This document shows positions 1 to 8,145 of a DNA stretch of 64,000 nt, piece after piece (position 1 is the stretch's first letter; each line of letters starts with the position of its first letter). The notes below the pieces were generated by a model. It ran no database searches. It had not been told where the DNA came from and saw nothing but the letters and a program-made list of their open reading frames with translations. This DNA comes from Lysinibacillus antri (GTDB lineage Bacteria; Bacillota; Bacilli; Bacillales_A; Planococcaceae). The stretch covers positions 124,001 through 188,000 of the forward strand of contig NZ_RYYR01000001.1 of NCBI RefSeq assembly GCF_003977595.1. The letters run 5' to 3'. A program made the position numbers and the translations under genes.

Positions 1-347
1 CTTTTGATAATATGCTCTTCCTTTGGTTTTGCAATGATATAATCAGGCAGCTCTCTATACTTTCCAGAGCCGTTTTTCATCGGATCCGATAGCCACTCTA
101 CTTCTTTTTGATGAACATATAAAGGAATATTAAATTCTTCTCTTAAGCGATCTACGGCCCCAATATGATCAAAATGCGTATGGGTTAGAAATATTGCTTT
201 TGGCTTTAATTGATTCGTTCGGATTGCTTTAATAAGTTTATTTGCTTCGTCCCCTGGATCAAAAATTAAGCAATCTTTTTCTTTATTATTGACTATATAG
301 CAATTGGTTTGGACAGGTCCTAGGCAAAAAGTTTTTACATTTAACAT
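1..347 (-). CDS. yqgX: MBL-fold metallo-hydrolase (YqgX-like), 3' part cut by window edge
   Basis: This is the N-terminal 115 codons of a metallo-beta-lactamase fold hydrolase; the rest lies left of the window. The protein starts MLNVKTFCLGPVQTNCYIV and carries the zinc-binding THTHFDH motif near residue 56, followed by an aspartate in DPGDE typical of glyoxalase-II-like enzymes. A GAGGTGATTCC ribosome site precedes the ATG. Family knowledge: YqgX-type proteins hydrolyse thioesters such as hydroxyacylglutathione or bacillithiol adducts; the true substrate cannot be read from the sequence. It sits back to back with yqgW, the same neighbour as in B. subtilis, which supports orthology. Confidence 0.85.
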   Translation of the reverse strand, partial: MLNVKTFCLGPVQTNCYIVNNKEKDCLIFDPGDEANKLIKAIRTNQLKPKAIFLTHTHFDHIGAVDRLREEFNIPLYVHQKEVEWLSDPMKNGSGKYRELPDYIIAKPKEEHIIK

Positions 348-513
348 TTGGAATCACCTCTTCAATATTATACATGGGCTAGAATAAAATTACATTCTTT
401 GTTCACATATTATTTTTATTTCTGCTCGACAAAAGGACAACTGTGTTTTACAATAAAGAAGGAATATTGTTTATCGACATTCATTTTCTAATGTCGAAAG
501 GAGTGTCTTATTA

Positions 514-693
514 ATGAACTTATTAATGGTTATTTTCGCTTTAATCGCAATTTTTGCAGTAGTAAATATATTCCAAGCAATTAAAGAAAAGAATATTCTT
601 GCTTTAGTATTTAGTTTAGCTACTGCAGCAGTACTTGGTTGGTTTGTAATCATGACAATCTTACATCAAGGTTATCCACCAAAATTACACTAA
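514..693 (+). CDS. yqgW: DUF2759 small membrane protein (YqgW-like)
   Basis: A 59-residue protein starting MNLLMVIFALIAIFAV with two predicted membrane helices (about residues 2-20 and 30-49) and a short polar tail ending PPKLH. The ATG has an AAAGGAGTG ribosome site 10 bases upstream and the gene ends in a clear terminator hairpin. The size, topology and position beside yqgX match YqgW, the DUF2759 family. Its function is unknown. The opposite-strand reading frame over this stretch is a shadow. Confidence 0.8.
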   Translation: MNLLMVIFALIAIFAVVNIFQAIKEKNILALVFSLATAAVLGWFVIMTILHQGYPPKLH

Positions 694-705
694 TCAAAAA
701 AGGAA

Positions 706-736
706 AACGAGGTATCTTTATGATACCTCGTTTTTT
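706..736 (+). terminator. Rho-independent terminator of yqgW
   Basis: An 11-bp perfect stem (AACGAGGTATC paired with GATACCTCGTT) with a 5-base loop is followed by a run of T. It lies 12 bases after the yqgW stop. Confidence 0.85.
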
Positions 737-763
737 CTGCTTTTCACTTTAATAAACAACGCG

Positions 764-797
764 AAAAAACGGTGAAGTATTTTCGCTCCACCGTTTT
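764..797 (-). terminator. Terminator of yqgS (LTA synthase)
   Basis: Read on the minus strand, AAAACGGTGG pairs with CACCGTTTT around a 12-base loop and ends in a T run. It lies just beyond the stop of the minus-strand LTA synthase gene. Confidence 0.75.
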
Positions 798-806
798 CAT
801 ATTGAT

Positions 807-2702
807 CTATTCTAATACACCTTGTTTTAAATTCCCTGTTTTCGCATCATAAAATCGAAGTAAATCACCATTTATAATTTCATCTGAATATTGAAGTTCA
901 GTCGAAGCACGATCAATAAATGGCTGACACACCTCAATACCTATCTCCACACCAGTTGCACGATCATAACATACTTCCCCAGCGTAAACTAATTCATCCG
1001 TTACAAATCGACCATCACGGAATATTACAAAGTTTTCATGCTCCTCTGAGAATATGTCCTCTCCTAATTGCATGTCATTCGATGTATCAATCCCTAGAAG
1101 GTGTAAGATTGTCGGACGCAAATCAATTTGACCAGCTGTTTTGTCAATTACTTGACCATCACCAGAACCTGGTACATGGATAAATAACGGAACTGATTGC
1201 AGTAAAGCACTATCATATGCCGTAATCTCTTCTTTATTAAGGTACATGGCCATGGCTTTATTATGGTTTTCTGAAATACCATAATGGTCACCGTACATCA
1301 CAATAATTGAATTGTCATAAAGACCTTTTTCTTTTAACTCTTCAAAGAAGATCTTAATCGATTCATCTAAATAACGCACTGTTTGGAAATAACGATTTAA
1401 CGTACCTGAATTCGAATTGTATTCAGGGATCATAATATCTTCTTCATCCAATGTAAATGGAAAATGATTTGTTAACGTAATCATACGAGAATAAAATGGT
1501 TGTTCCATCTGTGTCATTAATTCAGCAGATTGTTCAAAGAATGGTATATCTTTCAAACCCCAGTTAACTGAGTTTTCATCTGTTACTTCATAAGAATTAA
1601 TATCGTAAAATTTATCAATATTTAACGATTTGTAAATCATGTCACGATTCCAGAAAGATGCATTATTTGAATGCATTACGTTTGTAAAGTAGCCATTTTC
1701 ACCAAGTTTTTCAGCCATTGAATTATACGTATTGCCACCATGTGTAAAGAATACTGCACCACGACCTAATCCAAATAGTGAATTTTCTACGATAAATTCG
1801 GAGTCACTTGTTTTTCCCAGCCCTGTTTGGTGATAAAAGTCATTTAAATAATACGTATCTTGATCATTCGTTAATGAGTTTAAAAATGGTGTTACGACTT
1901 CCCCATTCATTTCATTATTAATAACAAAGCTTTGTAATGACTCTAAAGAAACAACAATTAGATTGCGCCCATTATACTTACCGAACATTTCTTCATTCGT
2001 TGCAGCTTGATTTGCTTGAACATAGTTATCTACTTCTACAAGTTCACTACCATCTGCTAGGGCACGTTGAGCACTTGATTTTGATTGTACATAGATATCA
2101 TATAAATGATAATTATATGTTCCAATATTTTTAATAAGTAATTCGCGGTCAAATGCACGTGTTAATAATTGTGGGCGTTCTGTTTCAGCTAATCCTAAAT
2201 TTAAGAATAACATTGCCATTGCTAACACAAAATAAGCACGTCGGAATTCTTTACGAATCGATAATTGACCTTGTAATTTTGGCATCATTTTTACCGCAAT
2301 AATCAAAATGATAATATCGACAAAATAAAGAATATCAAGCCAATTGATAATTGCTCCTACAGATGTGCCTAAGTCACCGAAATTACTAGTTTGGAACAAT
2401 ACAGGTAATGTTATAAAATCGTTATAGAAACGATAGAATCCTACATTCACATATAGAACGAACGATAAAATAATACTCATCGTTATAACAAAGCGATTTC
2501 GTGCTTTCGTTGATTTAAAGAATAACGATAAGCCATAAATAAATAGTAAAAAGCTAAGTGGGTTAATGATCAAGATAAAATTTTGCATTGCATTTTCAAT
2601 TTCCATGTCAAAACTTGTATAGTATACAATAACGGTTTTGATCCATGTTGCTATAATTGCTATAGCTAAAATCGAATGTTTAGGCCACTTCAATGACTTC
2701 AT
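807..2702 (-). CDS. yqgS: Lipoteichoic acid synthase family protein (LtaS/YqgS)
   Basis: A 631-residue polytopic enzyme that transfers glycerol-phosphate units from phosphatidylglycerol outside the cell. The first ~170 residues form about five membrane helices; the rest is an extracellular sulfatase-fold domain. The catalytic threonine sits in GLGKTSDSEF, and metal-binding signatures are seen in NNASFWNRD and MYGDHYGISENHN. An ATG three codons upstream overlaps the AAAGGATG ribosome site, so the start at MKSLKW is preferred. Gene order (yqgQ, then this, then yqgW/yqgX) matches yqgS of B. subtilis, one of several LTA synthase paralogues. Whether it is the main synthase or an accessory or primase form cannot be decided from sequence. 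Confidence 0.9.
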   Translation of the reverse strand: MKSLKWPKHSILAIAIIATWIKTVIVYYTSFDMEIENAMQNFILIINPLSFLLFIYGLSLFFKSTKARNRFVITMSIILSFVLYVNVGFYRFYNDFITLPVLFQTSNFGDLGTSVGAIINWLDILYFVDIIILIIAVKMMPKLQGQLSIRKEFRRAYFVLAMAMLFLNLGLAETERPQLLTRAFDRELLIKNIGTYNYHLYDIYVQSKSSAQRALADGSELVEVDNYVQANQAATNEEMFGKYNGRNLIVVSLESLQSFVINNEMNGEVVTPFLNSLTNDQDTYYLNDFYHQTGLGKTSDSEFIVENSLFGLGRGAVFFTHGGNTYNSMAEKLGENGYFTNVMHSNNASFWNRDMIYKSLNIDKFYDINSYEVTDENSVNWGLKDIPFFEQSAELMTQMEQPFYSRMITLTNHFPFTLDEEDIMIPEYNSNSGTLNRYFQTVRYLDESIKIFFEELKEKGLYDNSIIVMYGDHYGISENHNKAMAMYLNKEEITAYDSALLQSVPLFIHVPGSGDGQVIDKTAGQIDLRPTILHLLGIDTSNDMQLGEDIFSEEHENFVIFRDGRFVTDELVYAGEVCYDRATGVEIGIEVCQPFIDRASTELQYSDEIINGDLLRFYDAKTGNLKQGVLE

Positions 2703-3081
2703 CCCTAACATCCTTTCTTGAATTTAATATACTAATTAAAGTATTTTTTTAATATTTCTACCATCATAAATCCATATTTATAAGAAACAAAGATTATCTT
2801 AATCCTTTTTAGATTAAGAATCAATAAAAATTGTACATAACATCAATAGGCAGAAAATTAAAAGTAAAAGTGATTTATTTAGAAACACTCCATACTATTT
2901 ACGTATCATTTACAAAAAGGTTCCCAAATGAAAACAGTGGATTAATTCTCCACTGTACAATCGGCACTTTAAATTTTAACTACCCTAAAAATTTTAAACG
3001 TTCTAGATCAATAATTCAATTTATTTACATATACAAAATTCGACGTTATTCTCAACTAATCATTACCCATTTTAACGTAAA
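2703..3081. other. Intergenic stretch between yqgS and yqgQ
   Basis: About 380 AT-rich bases with no credible gene. It holds the yqgQ terminator (listed separately) and presumably the yqgS promoter near 2715-2790. A short plus-strand reading frame at 2831-3085 has no ribosome site and a low-complexity product. B. subtilis carries the rhomboid gene yqgP next to yqgQ and glcK after it; neither is present here. Confidence 0.6.
2931..2957 (-). terminator. Terminator of yqgN-yqgQ transcript
   Basis: On the minus strand ACAGTGGA and TCCACTGT form a perfect 8-bp stem with a 7-base loop, followed by TTTTCATTT. Confidence 0.65.
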
Positions 3082-3291
3082 TTAACCATTTTTTTCTTCT
3101 CTCTCTAATCTCGATGCTTCATGTCGAATAATTAACATGGCAGACTGAAATTCTCTCGGTTCAATGGCACGAGCTTTATATAATTCACGAATCTCTTCTT
3201 CCATTAAAATTAGATCACCTATACGATCTCTTGTATAAATATATGTACCGTATTGCTTTAATAAATCATATATATCCTTCATTGTTTTCAT
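3082..3291 (-). CDS. yqgQ: YqgQ family protein (DUF910)
   Basis: A 69-residue cytoplasmic helical protein starting MKTMKDIYDLLKQYGTYIYT. The length and the internal MEEEIRELYKARAI segment fit the YqgQ/DUF910 family, whose role is unknown. The start lies 6 bases after the yqgN stop, and the ribosome site AAAGGGG is within the last yqgN codons, so the two genes are translationally linked. Confidence 0.85.
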   Translation of the reverse strand: MKTMKDIYDLLKQYGTYIYTRDRIGDLILMEEEIRELYKARAIEPREFQSAMLIIRHEASRLEREEKNG

Positions 3292-3297
3292 TTTTAG

Positions 3298-3876
3298 TTA
3301 CCCCTTTCGCTTTGTAGTACAATCGATTCTGTTCGTTTCAGTAATAATATAGTTAACTGGTTGATCATGTGCTTCATATGGCACTGAATTCACTATTTGT
3401 ATGTCAAAAGCTAATGAAACAAGATTCCCTTGAAAGTGTTCCAAATAGCGGTCATAATACCCGCCGCCATATCCAATTCTGTATCCACTATAATCAAACA
3501 CGATTCCTGGCACGATTATACAGTCTATTTGTTCAGCAGAGAATTGTTCAGTCAATTCTAGAACAGGTTCACGCAAGTTCATATAAACGGTTTCCAACTG
3601 GTCAAAATTATCTATTTTATAAAATTCCATCGCCCTTGTCTTAGCTATACACTTTGGTACTAATACATTTTTACCTAAGGCCCAAAGTGACTCAATAATC
3701 CCAATAGTATCAACTTCTCTTTCAGTTGAAATCGTAATAGCAATCGAATTTCCTTCTATTATAATAGGCTCATTTAATAATCGTTTTTTAATTAATAATG
3801 AGGATTGTTTATACAGTTCATCAGACATACGACTTAAGGCTAATCTTATGCCGTTACGGAGTTCTTTTTTATCCAT
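3298..3876 (-). CDS. yqgN: 5-formyltetrahydrofolate cyclo-ligase
   Basis: A 192-residue enzyme that converts 5-formyl-THF to 5,10-methenyl-THF using ATP, recycling folate one-carbon units. The C-terminal signature IGYGGGYYDRYL (about residue 134) is the ATP/phosphate-binding loop of the family, and the basic N-terminal KKELRNGIRLAL helix is typical. An ATG three codons upstream abuts AAGGA, so the start at MDKKEL, 9 bases from that site, is preferred. It heads the yqgN-yqgQ operon, downstream of rpmG and its terminator. Confidence 0.92.
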   Translation of the reverse strand: MDKKELRNGIRLALSRMSDELYKQSSLLIKKRLLNEPIIIEGNSIAITISTEREVDTIGIIESLWALGKNVLVPKCIAKTRAMEFYKIDNFDQLETVYMNLREPVLELTEQFSAEQIDCIIVPGIVFDYSGYRIGYGGGYYDRYLEHFQGNLVSLAFDIQIVNSVPYEAHDQPVNYIITETNRIDCTTKRKG

Positions 3877-3900
3877 ATTCACCATTCCTTATCAAATAAG

Positions 3901-3930
3901 TAAAAAGCCAAAACCACAAGTGGTTTTGGC
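3901..3930 (-). terminator. Terminator of rpmG
   Basis: A perfect 11-bp stem GCCAAAACCAC / GTGGTTTTGGC with a 2-base loop. On the minus strand it is followed by TTTTTA. It separates rpmG from yqgN. Confidence 0.85.
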
Positions 3931-3940
3931 AAAATGCTTA

Positions 3941-4090
3941 TTACTTAGTTTCACGGTGAAGAGTGATTTTCTTCTCGCGAGAGCAATATTTTTTAAGTTC
4001 AAGACGCTCTGGATTGTTACGTTTGTTCTTTTTAGAAATGTAGTTACGTTCGCCACAATCTGTGCAAGCTAAAGTAATGTTTACGCGCAT
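3941..4090 (-). CDS. rpmG: 50S ribosomal protein L33
   Basis: A 49-residue ribosomal protein starting [18 protein letters not shown] and ending HRETK, the usual L33 length. It keeps only the first CxxC zinc-ribbon pair (ACTDCG); the second position shows a lone Cys in KKYCSREKK. That is a zinc-independent or partly degenerate form, which fits zinc-responsive L33 exchange known in Bacillus, although no Zur box is seen here. GGGAGGG precedes the ATG. Confidence 0.92.
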   Translation of the reverse strand: MRVNITLACTDCGERNYISKKNKRNNPERLELKKYCSREKKITLHRETK

Positions 4091-4244
4091 TATTAACCCT
4101 CCCACTCTATATCGATAATTAATCTTTGAGCATGATTTATACGACTAAATCATTATAACATATATCGAAAAAAAATCTAGCATCATTTATTATTAACTTT
4201 CATTATGATAAAATATTATAAAATGCTTTTATGGAGGAACAACA

Positions 4245-4661
4245 TTGGAGCTATCAACTATTCTAATTTTTATCGGTATTATATGTATGATCCTTTCTTT
4301 TTTCCTGAAAGATACATCCAAAAAAATGGAACAAGACTTTGAAGAATTTACAATTAGTATATATCAAGAAACGAATTCCATAAAAAAACGTCTAAAAATT
4401 GTTGAAGAAGAACTTTTACTCGAACCAAATTTCACAGTAAAATCCCCTATCTCGACAAAGAAATCACAGGAAGCATACAAACAAGCTGCTCTAGCCAAAA
4501 CAAATAGTAAGCCTGTGCAAAATAAACAAATTAATGAAATTTTAGTGGCACAAGTTATTCAATTAAATAAACAAGGCTATCCAATTGATGAAATAAGTAA
4601 AATGTCTACTCTAACGAAAGATCAAATTTTAGACATACTACAAAATGGAGGCAACCGATGA
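4245..4661 (+). CDS. Membrane-anchored protein with C-terminal HTH-like segment, unknown function
   Basis: A 138-residue protein starting with TTG at ATTGGAG, 8 bases after GGAGG. Residues 4-21 form one membrane helix. A charged, probably coiled-coil stretch follows, then a Lys-rich linker. The last 30 residues (NKQGYPIDEISKMSTLTKDQ) read like a helix-turn-helix of the kind used to sense cell-surface state. I do not recognise a named family. Its stop overlaps the start of the next gene in ATGA, so the two are co-translated. Confidence 0.65.
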   Translation: MELSTILIFIGIICMILSFFLKDTSKKMEQDFEEFTISIYQETNSIKKRLKIVEEELLLEPNFTVKSPISTKKSQEAYKQAALAKTNSKPVQNKQINEILVAQVIQLNKQGYPIDEISKMSTLTKDQILDILQNGGNR

Positions 4662-5161
4662 AAAAGTCATCTGTACGAGCTTTCGGGATTGCCTGTTTTT
4701 TAATTGGTGCTTTGTTGGCAATCGGCAATCAATTTAATCTTCCTTTTGTCTCATCATCTGAAAACAAGGATGGGCAATATAAAGAAAAAGTACTTGAATT
4801 AGAGCAACAATTAGAAAAAGCAAATAAACAACTAGCACAATTCGATCAAGCTAAGTCAACACCAGAACCACCTCAAAATGAAGCCCCACAAAAAGAGGTA
4901 GCTTCAGAACAGGTAGAAAAACCCAAAGAGACTAAAAAAGAAGAAATTGTCACGGGCACACTCTATATTTATTCAGGGCTAACTACAGCTGATGTAGCAC
5001 AAAAAATAAAAGAATTAGGTGTTATTAATAATAGTGTTGAGATGGAATTATTTTTAGCACAACCTGAATATGCGAAATCTATACAAATTGGACAATTCGA
5101 ATTAAATTCCTCGATGAGTATTGAGGAAATTGCCAATATTGTGACTGGGAAAAAAGAATGA
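4658..5161 (+). CDS. Membrane-anchored coiled-coil protein with MltG-like LysM domain
   Basis: A 167-residue protein: membrane helix at residues 8-26, coiled coil around 40-66, a Pro/Glu/Lys-rich linker, and a C-terminal 65-residue domain containing YIYSGLTTADVAQKIKELGV and FELNSSMSIEEIANIVTGK. The latter pattern matches the LysM-like N-terminal domain of the endolytic murein transglycosylase MltG (YceG). The catalytic MltG domain is absent, so this is not a transglycosylase. Automatic pipelines often label such proteins aminodeoxychorismate lyase, which is not supported. It probably binds cell wall or septal partners (inference). Confidence 0.65.
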   Translation: MKKSSVRAFGIACFLIGALLAIGNQFNLPFVSSSENKDGQYKEKVLELEQQLEKANKQLAQFDQAKSTPEPPQNEAPQKEVASEQVEKPKETKKEEIVTGTLYIYSGLTTADVAQKIKELGVINNSVEMELFLAQPEYAKSIQIGQFELNSSMSIEEIANIVTGKKE

Positions 5162-5167
5162 AAAACT

Positions 5168-5196
5168 GGGACCTTAGAAGAAAGGTTCCTTTTTTT
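5168..5196 (+). terminator. Terminator of the 4245-5161 operon
   Basis: GGGACCTT pairs with AAGGTTCC (one G-T pair) around a 6-base loop and is followed by seven T. Confidence 0.8.
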
Positions 5197-5240
5197 GTGC
5201 AGATACAAAGGATACCCCTTCTAAATTTACCTAAATGCAA

Positions 5241-6143
5241 TTAAAGCTTATTGTCGTTAGCCAACGATTCTAAAAAATAGTTACGAATAAAATTTGCAAA
5301 TTGTTCGGTTGCTGCACTTTTAAATCGGTCTTTCAAATAAGCTAAGCCGATCTCCCGCTTGCAGTTTGGTAAGCCCACTTTTAAAACATGTAATTTATAT
5401 TGTTCTAATCCTTTTATGTAAGGAATTAAAGAAACACCGAGCCCACTTTCCACTAAACCAGCCACAGTATGTATTTCTTCTCCTTCAAAAGCCACATTTA
5501 GCTGCAACCCTTCTTGTTTAAACAGTTCATCTACCGTTCTACGTAAAGAGTTTCCTTTTTTTATTGAAATAAATGGATCATGGGCAAAGTCTTCAATAAA
5601 AACAACTTTTTTTTCACTTAATGGATGATCTTTTGGGACAATTAGAAAAATTTCTTCATCCCACAATTTCTCCCATATCACATGATGATTAGTATCTAAT
5701 GAAGATATGAGACATAAGTCTAGCTCTCCTACTTCTAGTTTTTTTAAAATCACACTTGAATTACTTTGTGTTAGCTGAAATCTCATATTCGGATAAATGG
5801 TCTTAACCTTTGTCATTAAGGATGGGATTACTTCTAATCCAAGGGTATGCATAAATCCAATTGAAACTTCTCCCTGTCCTGGTGAAACTAAATTGGCTAA
5901 GTCCTCTTTTGCCCGTTCGTATTCCTTTAAAATATACTCTACTCGTTCAAGAAAAAACTTACCGTAACGATTAAGTTTTAACGAACGGCCATTCCGATCG
6001 AACAAAATGGCCCCTACATTTTCTTCTAAGGAAGAAATCGATTTGCTTAAAGCAGGTTGAGTGATATGTAACTCTTCTGCAGCACGTGACATATTTTCGT
6101 ACTTTGCCACTTTTGCAAAATAATAGAAAGAATTAAAATCCAT
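5241..6143 (-). CDS. LysR-family transcriptional regulator
   Basis: A 300-residue LysR-type regulator. The winged helix-turn-helix covers residues 1-60 (MDFNSFYYFAKVAKYENMS, then AAEELHITQPALSKSISSLE). The effector-binding periplasmic-protein-like domain covers about 90-295. AAGGAG precedes the ATG. It is divergent from the MFS exporter gene at 6279, separated by about 135 bp holding both promoters. This is the standard arrangement in which the regulator controls its neighbour, as in the E. coli YnfL/YnfM pair. The effector is unknown. Confidence 0.88.
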   Translation of the reverse strand: MDFNSFYYFAKVAKYENMSRAAEELHITQPALSKSISSLEENVGAILFDRNGRSLKLNRYGKFFLERVEYILKEYERAKEDLANLVSPGQGEVSIGFMHTLGLEVIPSLMTKVKTIYPNMRFQLTQSNSSVILKKLEVGELDLCLISSLDTNHHVIWEKLWDEEIFLIVPKDHPLSEKKVVFIEDFAHDPFISIKKGNSLRRTVDELFKQEGLQLNVAFEGEEIHTVAGLVESGLGVSLIPYIKGLEQYKLHVLKVGLPNCKREIGLAYLKDRFKSAATEQFANFIRNYFLESLANDNKL

Positions 6144-6278
6144 AATCGAAACTCCTTATAACTTATTTTTATATGGCAGATAAAAACAATGAATTATCAT
6201 TATATAACACTACTTATTATAATAAACTTACTGATAATGTTCAAAAAAATGTCAAATTTAAAAAGAGGCGATTGTACA

Positions 6279-7490
6279 ATGACCTATTTACAAAAAGGAA
6301 CAAAAGAATTTAAATTAGCAAATTTAGCATTGTTTGCTGCAGGATTTATCATTTTTGCTAATTTATATATTACACAGCCATTGTTACCTCAGTTTTCAGA
6401 GGAGTTTCATGTTTCACCAGCAATCGCTAGTTTATCTTTATCATTATCGACAATCGTTTTGTCCGTTAGTTTAATCTTCTTTGGTTCCTTATCGGAAGCG
6501 TGGGGACGTAAACGGTTGATGACGATTTCCATTTTTGCTGCATCAATTTTAACAATTGCCCTTGCATTCTCACCATCCTTTGAAATGCTGTTATTACTAC
6601 GAATGGCACAAGGATTTGTCTTTGCAGGCGTCCCTGCAATTGCGATGGCCTATTTAGGAGAAGAAGTTGACCCTTCTAGTTTAGGTGTTGCCATGGGATT
6701 GTATATAAGTGGAAATTCTGTAGGTGGGCTTGCAGGACGTATTATTATGGGAACAATGACCGACCTATTTAGCTGGCAAATTGGGATGATTGTTTTAGGA
6801 TTATTAAGTTTGGTTGTTAGTGCTTATTTTGTATGGGCATTGCCTGAGTCGAAACATTTCCATCCGCGCCCCCTTAAAATTAAGTCTCTAACGCAATCTT
6901 TAATTTCGCATTTAAAAGATCCGGGGTTAGTTTGTTTATTCGGAATCGCCTTTACTTTAATGGGGGCATTTGTCACACTGTATAATTATATTGGCTATAA
7001 ATTAGTAGGTCCTCCTTATAATTTAAGTGCCGGAATTGTTGGCTCTATCTTTATCGTTTATTTAGTCGGTACATTTAGTTCAGCATGGTTTGGTAGTCTT
7101 TCGGATAAATTCGGGCGTCAAAAAGTATTGTTTTCCGGAATTTTTATTATGTTTACAGGTGCGCTCCTAACATTACCTGAAAGCTTAATCATCAAAATTG
7201 TCGGCATTATTATTTTTACGTTTGGCTTTTTCGGATCCCATTCGATCGCAAGTGGTTGGGTAAGTTTCCGCGCAACGAAAGACAAAGCTCAAGCATCTTC
7301 CCTCTATTTATTCGCCTATTATTTCGGCTCAAGCATTGGTGGTACAACAGGAGGAATTTTCTGGAACAATTTTGGGTGGAGTGGTGTCATTGGATTTATT
7401 AGTGCTTTTTTAATTACAACAATCTCTCTAACTGTTACACTAATGATGCTAAATCGAAAAGCAGCTTTTGAAAATCATCTTCAATACTAA
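6279..7490 (+). CDS. MFS transporter, YnfM-like
   Basis: A 403-residue major facilitator with 12 predicted membrane helices. The loop 2-3 signature appears as GSLSEAWGRKRLM and the second-half copy as GSLSDKFGRQKVL. The segment LYITQPLLPQFSEEF near the N-terminus is typical of the YnfM/arabinose-efflux branch. An upstream in-frame ATG at 6189 lacks a ribosome site; the ATG at 6279 has AGAGG 10 bases before it and gives the usual length. It is likely a drug or metabolite exporter controlled by the divergent LysR gene (inference). The glutathione peroxidase follows 18 bases later and may be co-transcribed. Confidence 0.85.
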   Translation: MTYLQKGTKEFKLANLALFAAGFIIFANLYITQPLLPQFSEEFHVSPAIASLSLSLSTIVLSVSLIFFGSLSEAWGRKRLMTISIFAASILTIALAFSPSFEMLLLLRMAQGFVFAGVPAIAMAYLGEEVDPSSLGVAMGLYISGNSVGGLAGRIIMGTMTDLFSWQIGMIVLGLLSLVVSAYFVWALPESKHFHPRPLKIKSLTQSLISHLKDPGLVCLFGIAFTLMGAFVTLYNYIGYKLVGPPYNLSAGIVGSIFIVYLVGTFSSAWFGSLSDKFGRQKVLFSGIFIMFTGALLTLPESLIIKIVGIIIFTFGFFGSHSIASGWVSFRATKDKAQASSLYLFAYYFGSSIGGTTGGIFWNNFGWSGVIGFISAFLITTISLTVTLMMLNRKAAFENHLQY

Positions 7491-7508
7491 GTTAAAAGAG
7501 GGATTACT

Positions 7509-7979
7509 ATGAATATTTATGACATTGAAGTGAAGCATGAAAATGGAAAACCTTATTCGTTAGAACAGTATAAAGGAAAAGTCCTTTTAGTCGTTAATAC
7601 GGCAACAAAGTGCGGTTTAGTCGGGCAATTTGATGAATTAGAAGAGCTCTATAAAAAGTATAACGAACAAGGACTTGAGATTCTTGGATTCCCATCAAAT
7701 CAATTTAAACAAGAGCTTAGTTCAGCAGAAGATGCTGCAGAGGCGTGTCGTCTATCTTACGGTGTAACTTTCCCGATGCATGAAATTGTTAAAGTAAATG
7801 GCGAAGATGCACACCCATTATTTAAATATTTAACAGAGCAAACAAAAGGAATCCTTGGGAAAAACGTAAAATGGAACTTTACAAAATTTTTAATCGATCG
7901 CCAAGGGAATGTCGTAAAACGCTTCGCCCCAACAGATAAACCGTTAAAATTTGAAAATGAAATAAAAAAATATTTATAG
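7509..7979 (+). CDS. Glutathione peroxidase family protein
   Basis: A 156-residue thioredoxin-fold peroxidase that reduces hydroperoxides. The family tetrad is visible: Cys in NTATKCGLVGQ (residue 35), Gln in FPSNQFKQE, and Trp/Asn in KWNFTKFLIDRQG. The active residue is cysteine, not selenocysteine. In Gram-positive bacteria these enzymes usually use thioredoxin as reductant rather than glutathione. GAGGG precedes the ATG. Gene names such as bsaA or gpo are used for relatives. Confidence 0.9.
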   Translation: MNIYDIEVKHENGKPYSLEQYKGKVLLVVNTATKCGLVGQFDELEELYKKYNEQGLEILGFPSNQFKQELSSAEDAAEACRLSYGVTFPMHEIVKVNGEDAHPLFKYLTEQTKGILGKNVKWNFTKFLIDRQGNVVKRFAPTDKPLKFENEIKKYL

Positions 7980-8036
7980 ATTCTCGTAAAAGCGAAGAAA
8001 ATTGGCCTACCGAAATAAAGATACGACTTATTTAGT

Positions 8037-8073
8037 ATTACATGCAATGGTGATTGATTTTGCATGTAATTTC
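8037..8073 (+). terminator. Candidate terminator after the peroxidase gene
   Basis: A perfect 11-bp stem ATTACATGCAA / TTGCATGTAAT with a 12-base loop. The following T run is short (TTTC), so it may act weakly. Confidence 0.5.
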
Positions 8074-8104
8074 AATTAAGACCTATATCCACTTCGCCAA
8101 ACAA

Positions 8105-8140
8105 GAAAAAGAAGGATGCATTTTCTTATTGCACCCTTCT
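8105..8140 (-). terminator. Terminator of trpE-trpG
   Basis: On the minus strand AGAAGGGTGCA pairs with TGCATCCTTCT (one G-T pair) around a 9-base loop and is followed by TTTTTC. It lies just past the trpG stop, so the operon ends after two genes. Confidence 0.8.
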
Positions 8141-8145
8141 TTTAT

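Noticed and set aside
471-653. Minus-strand 60-residue ORF over yqgW
   Set aside because: It is a shadow of the plus-strand DUF2759 gene, which has a ribosome site, a terminator and conserved neighbours.
2831-3085. Plus-strand 84-residue ORF
   Set aside because: No ribosome site, AT-rich low-quality product, and it crosses the yqgQ terminator.
6189-6278. Longer N-terminus for the MFS transporter
   Set aside because: No ribosome site before the ATG at 6189; the added residues are not part of the first helix and a good site lies before 6279.
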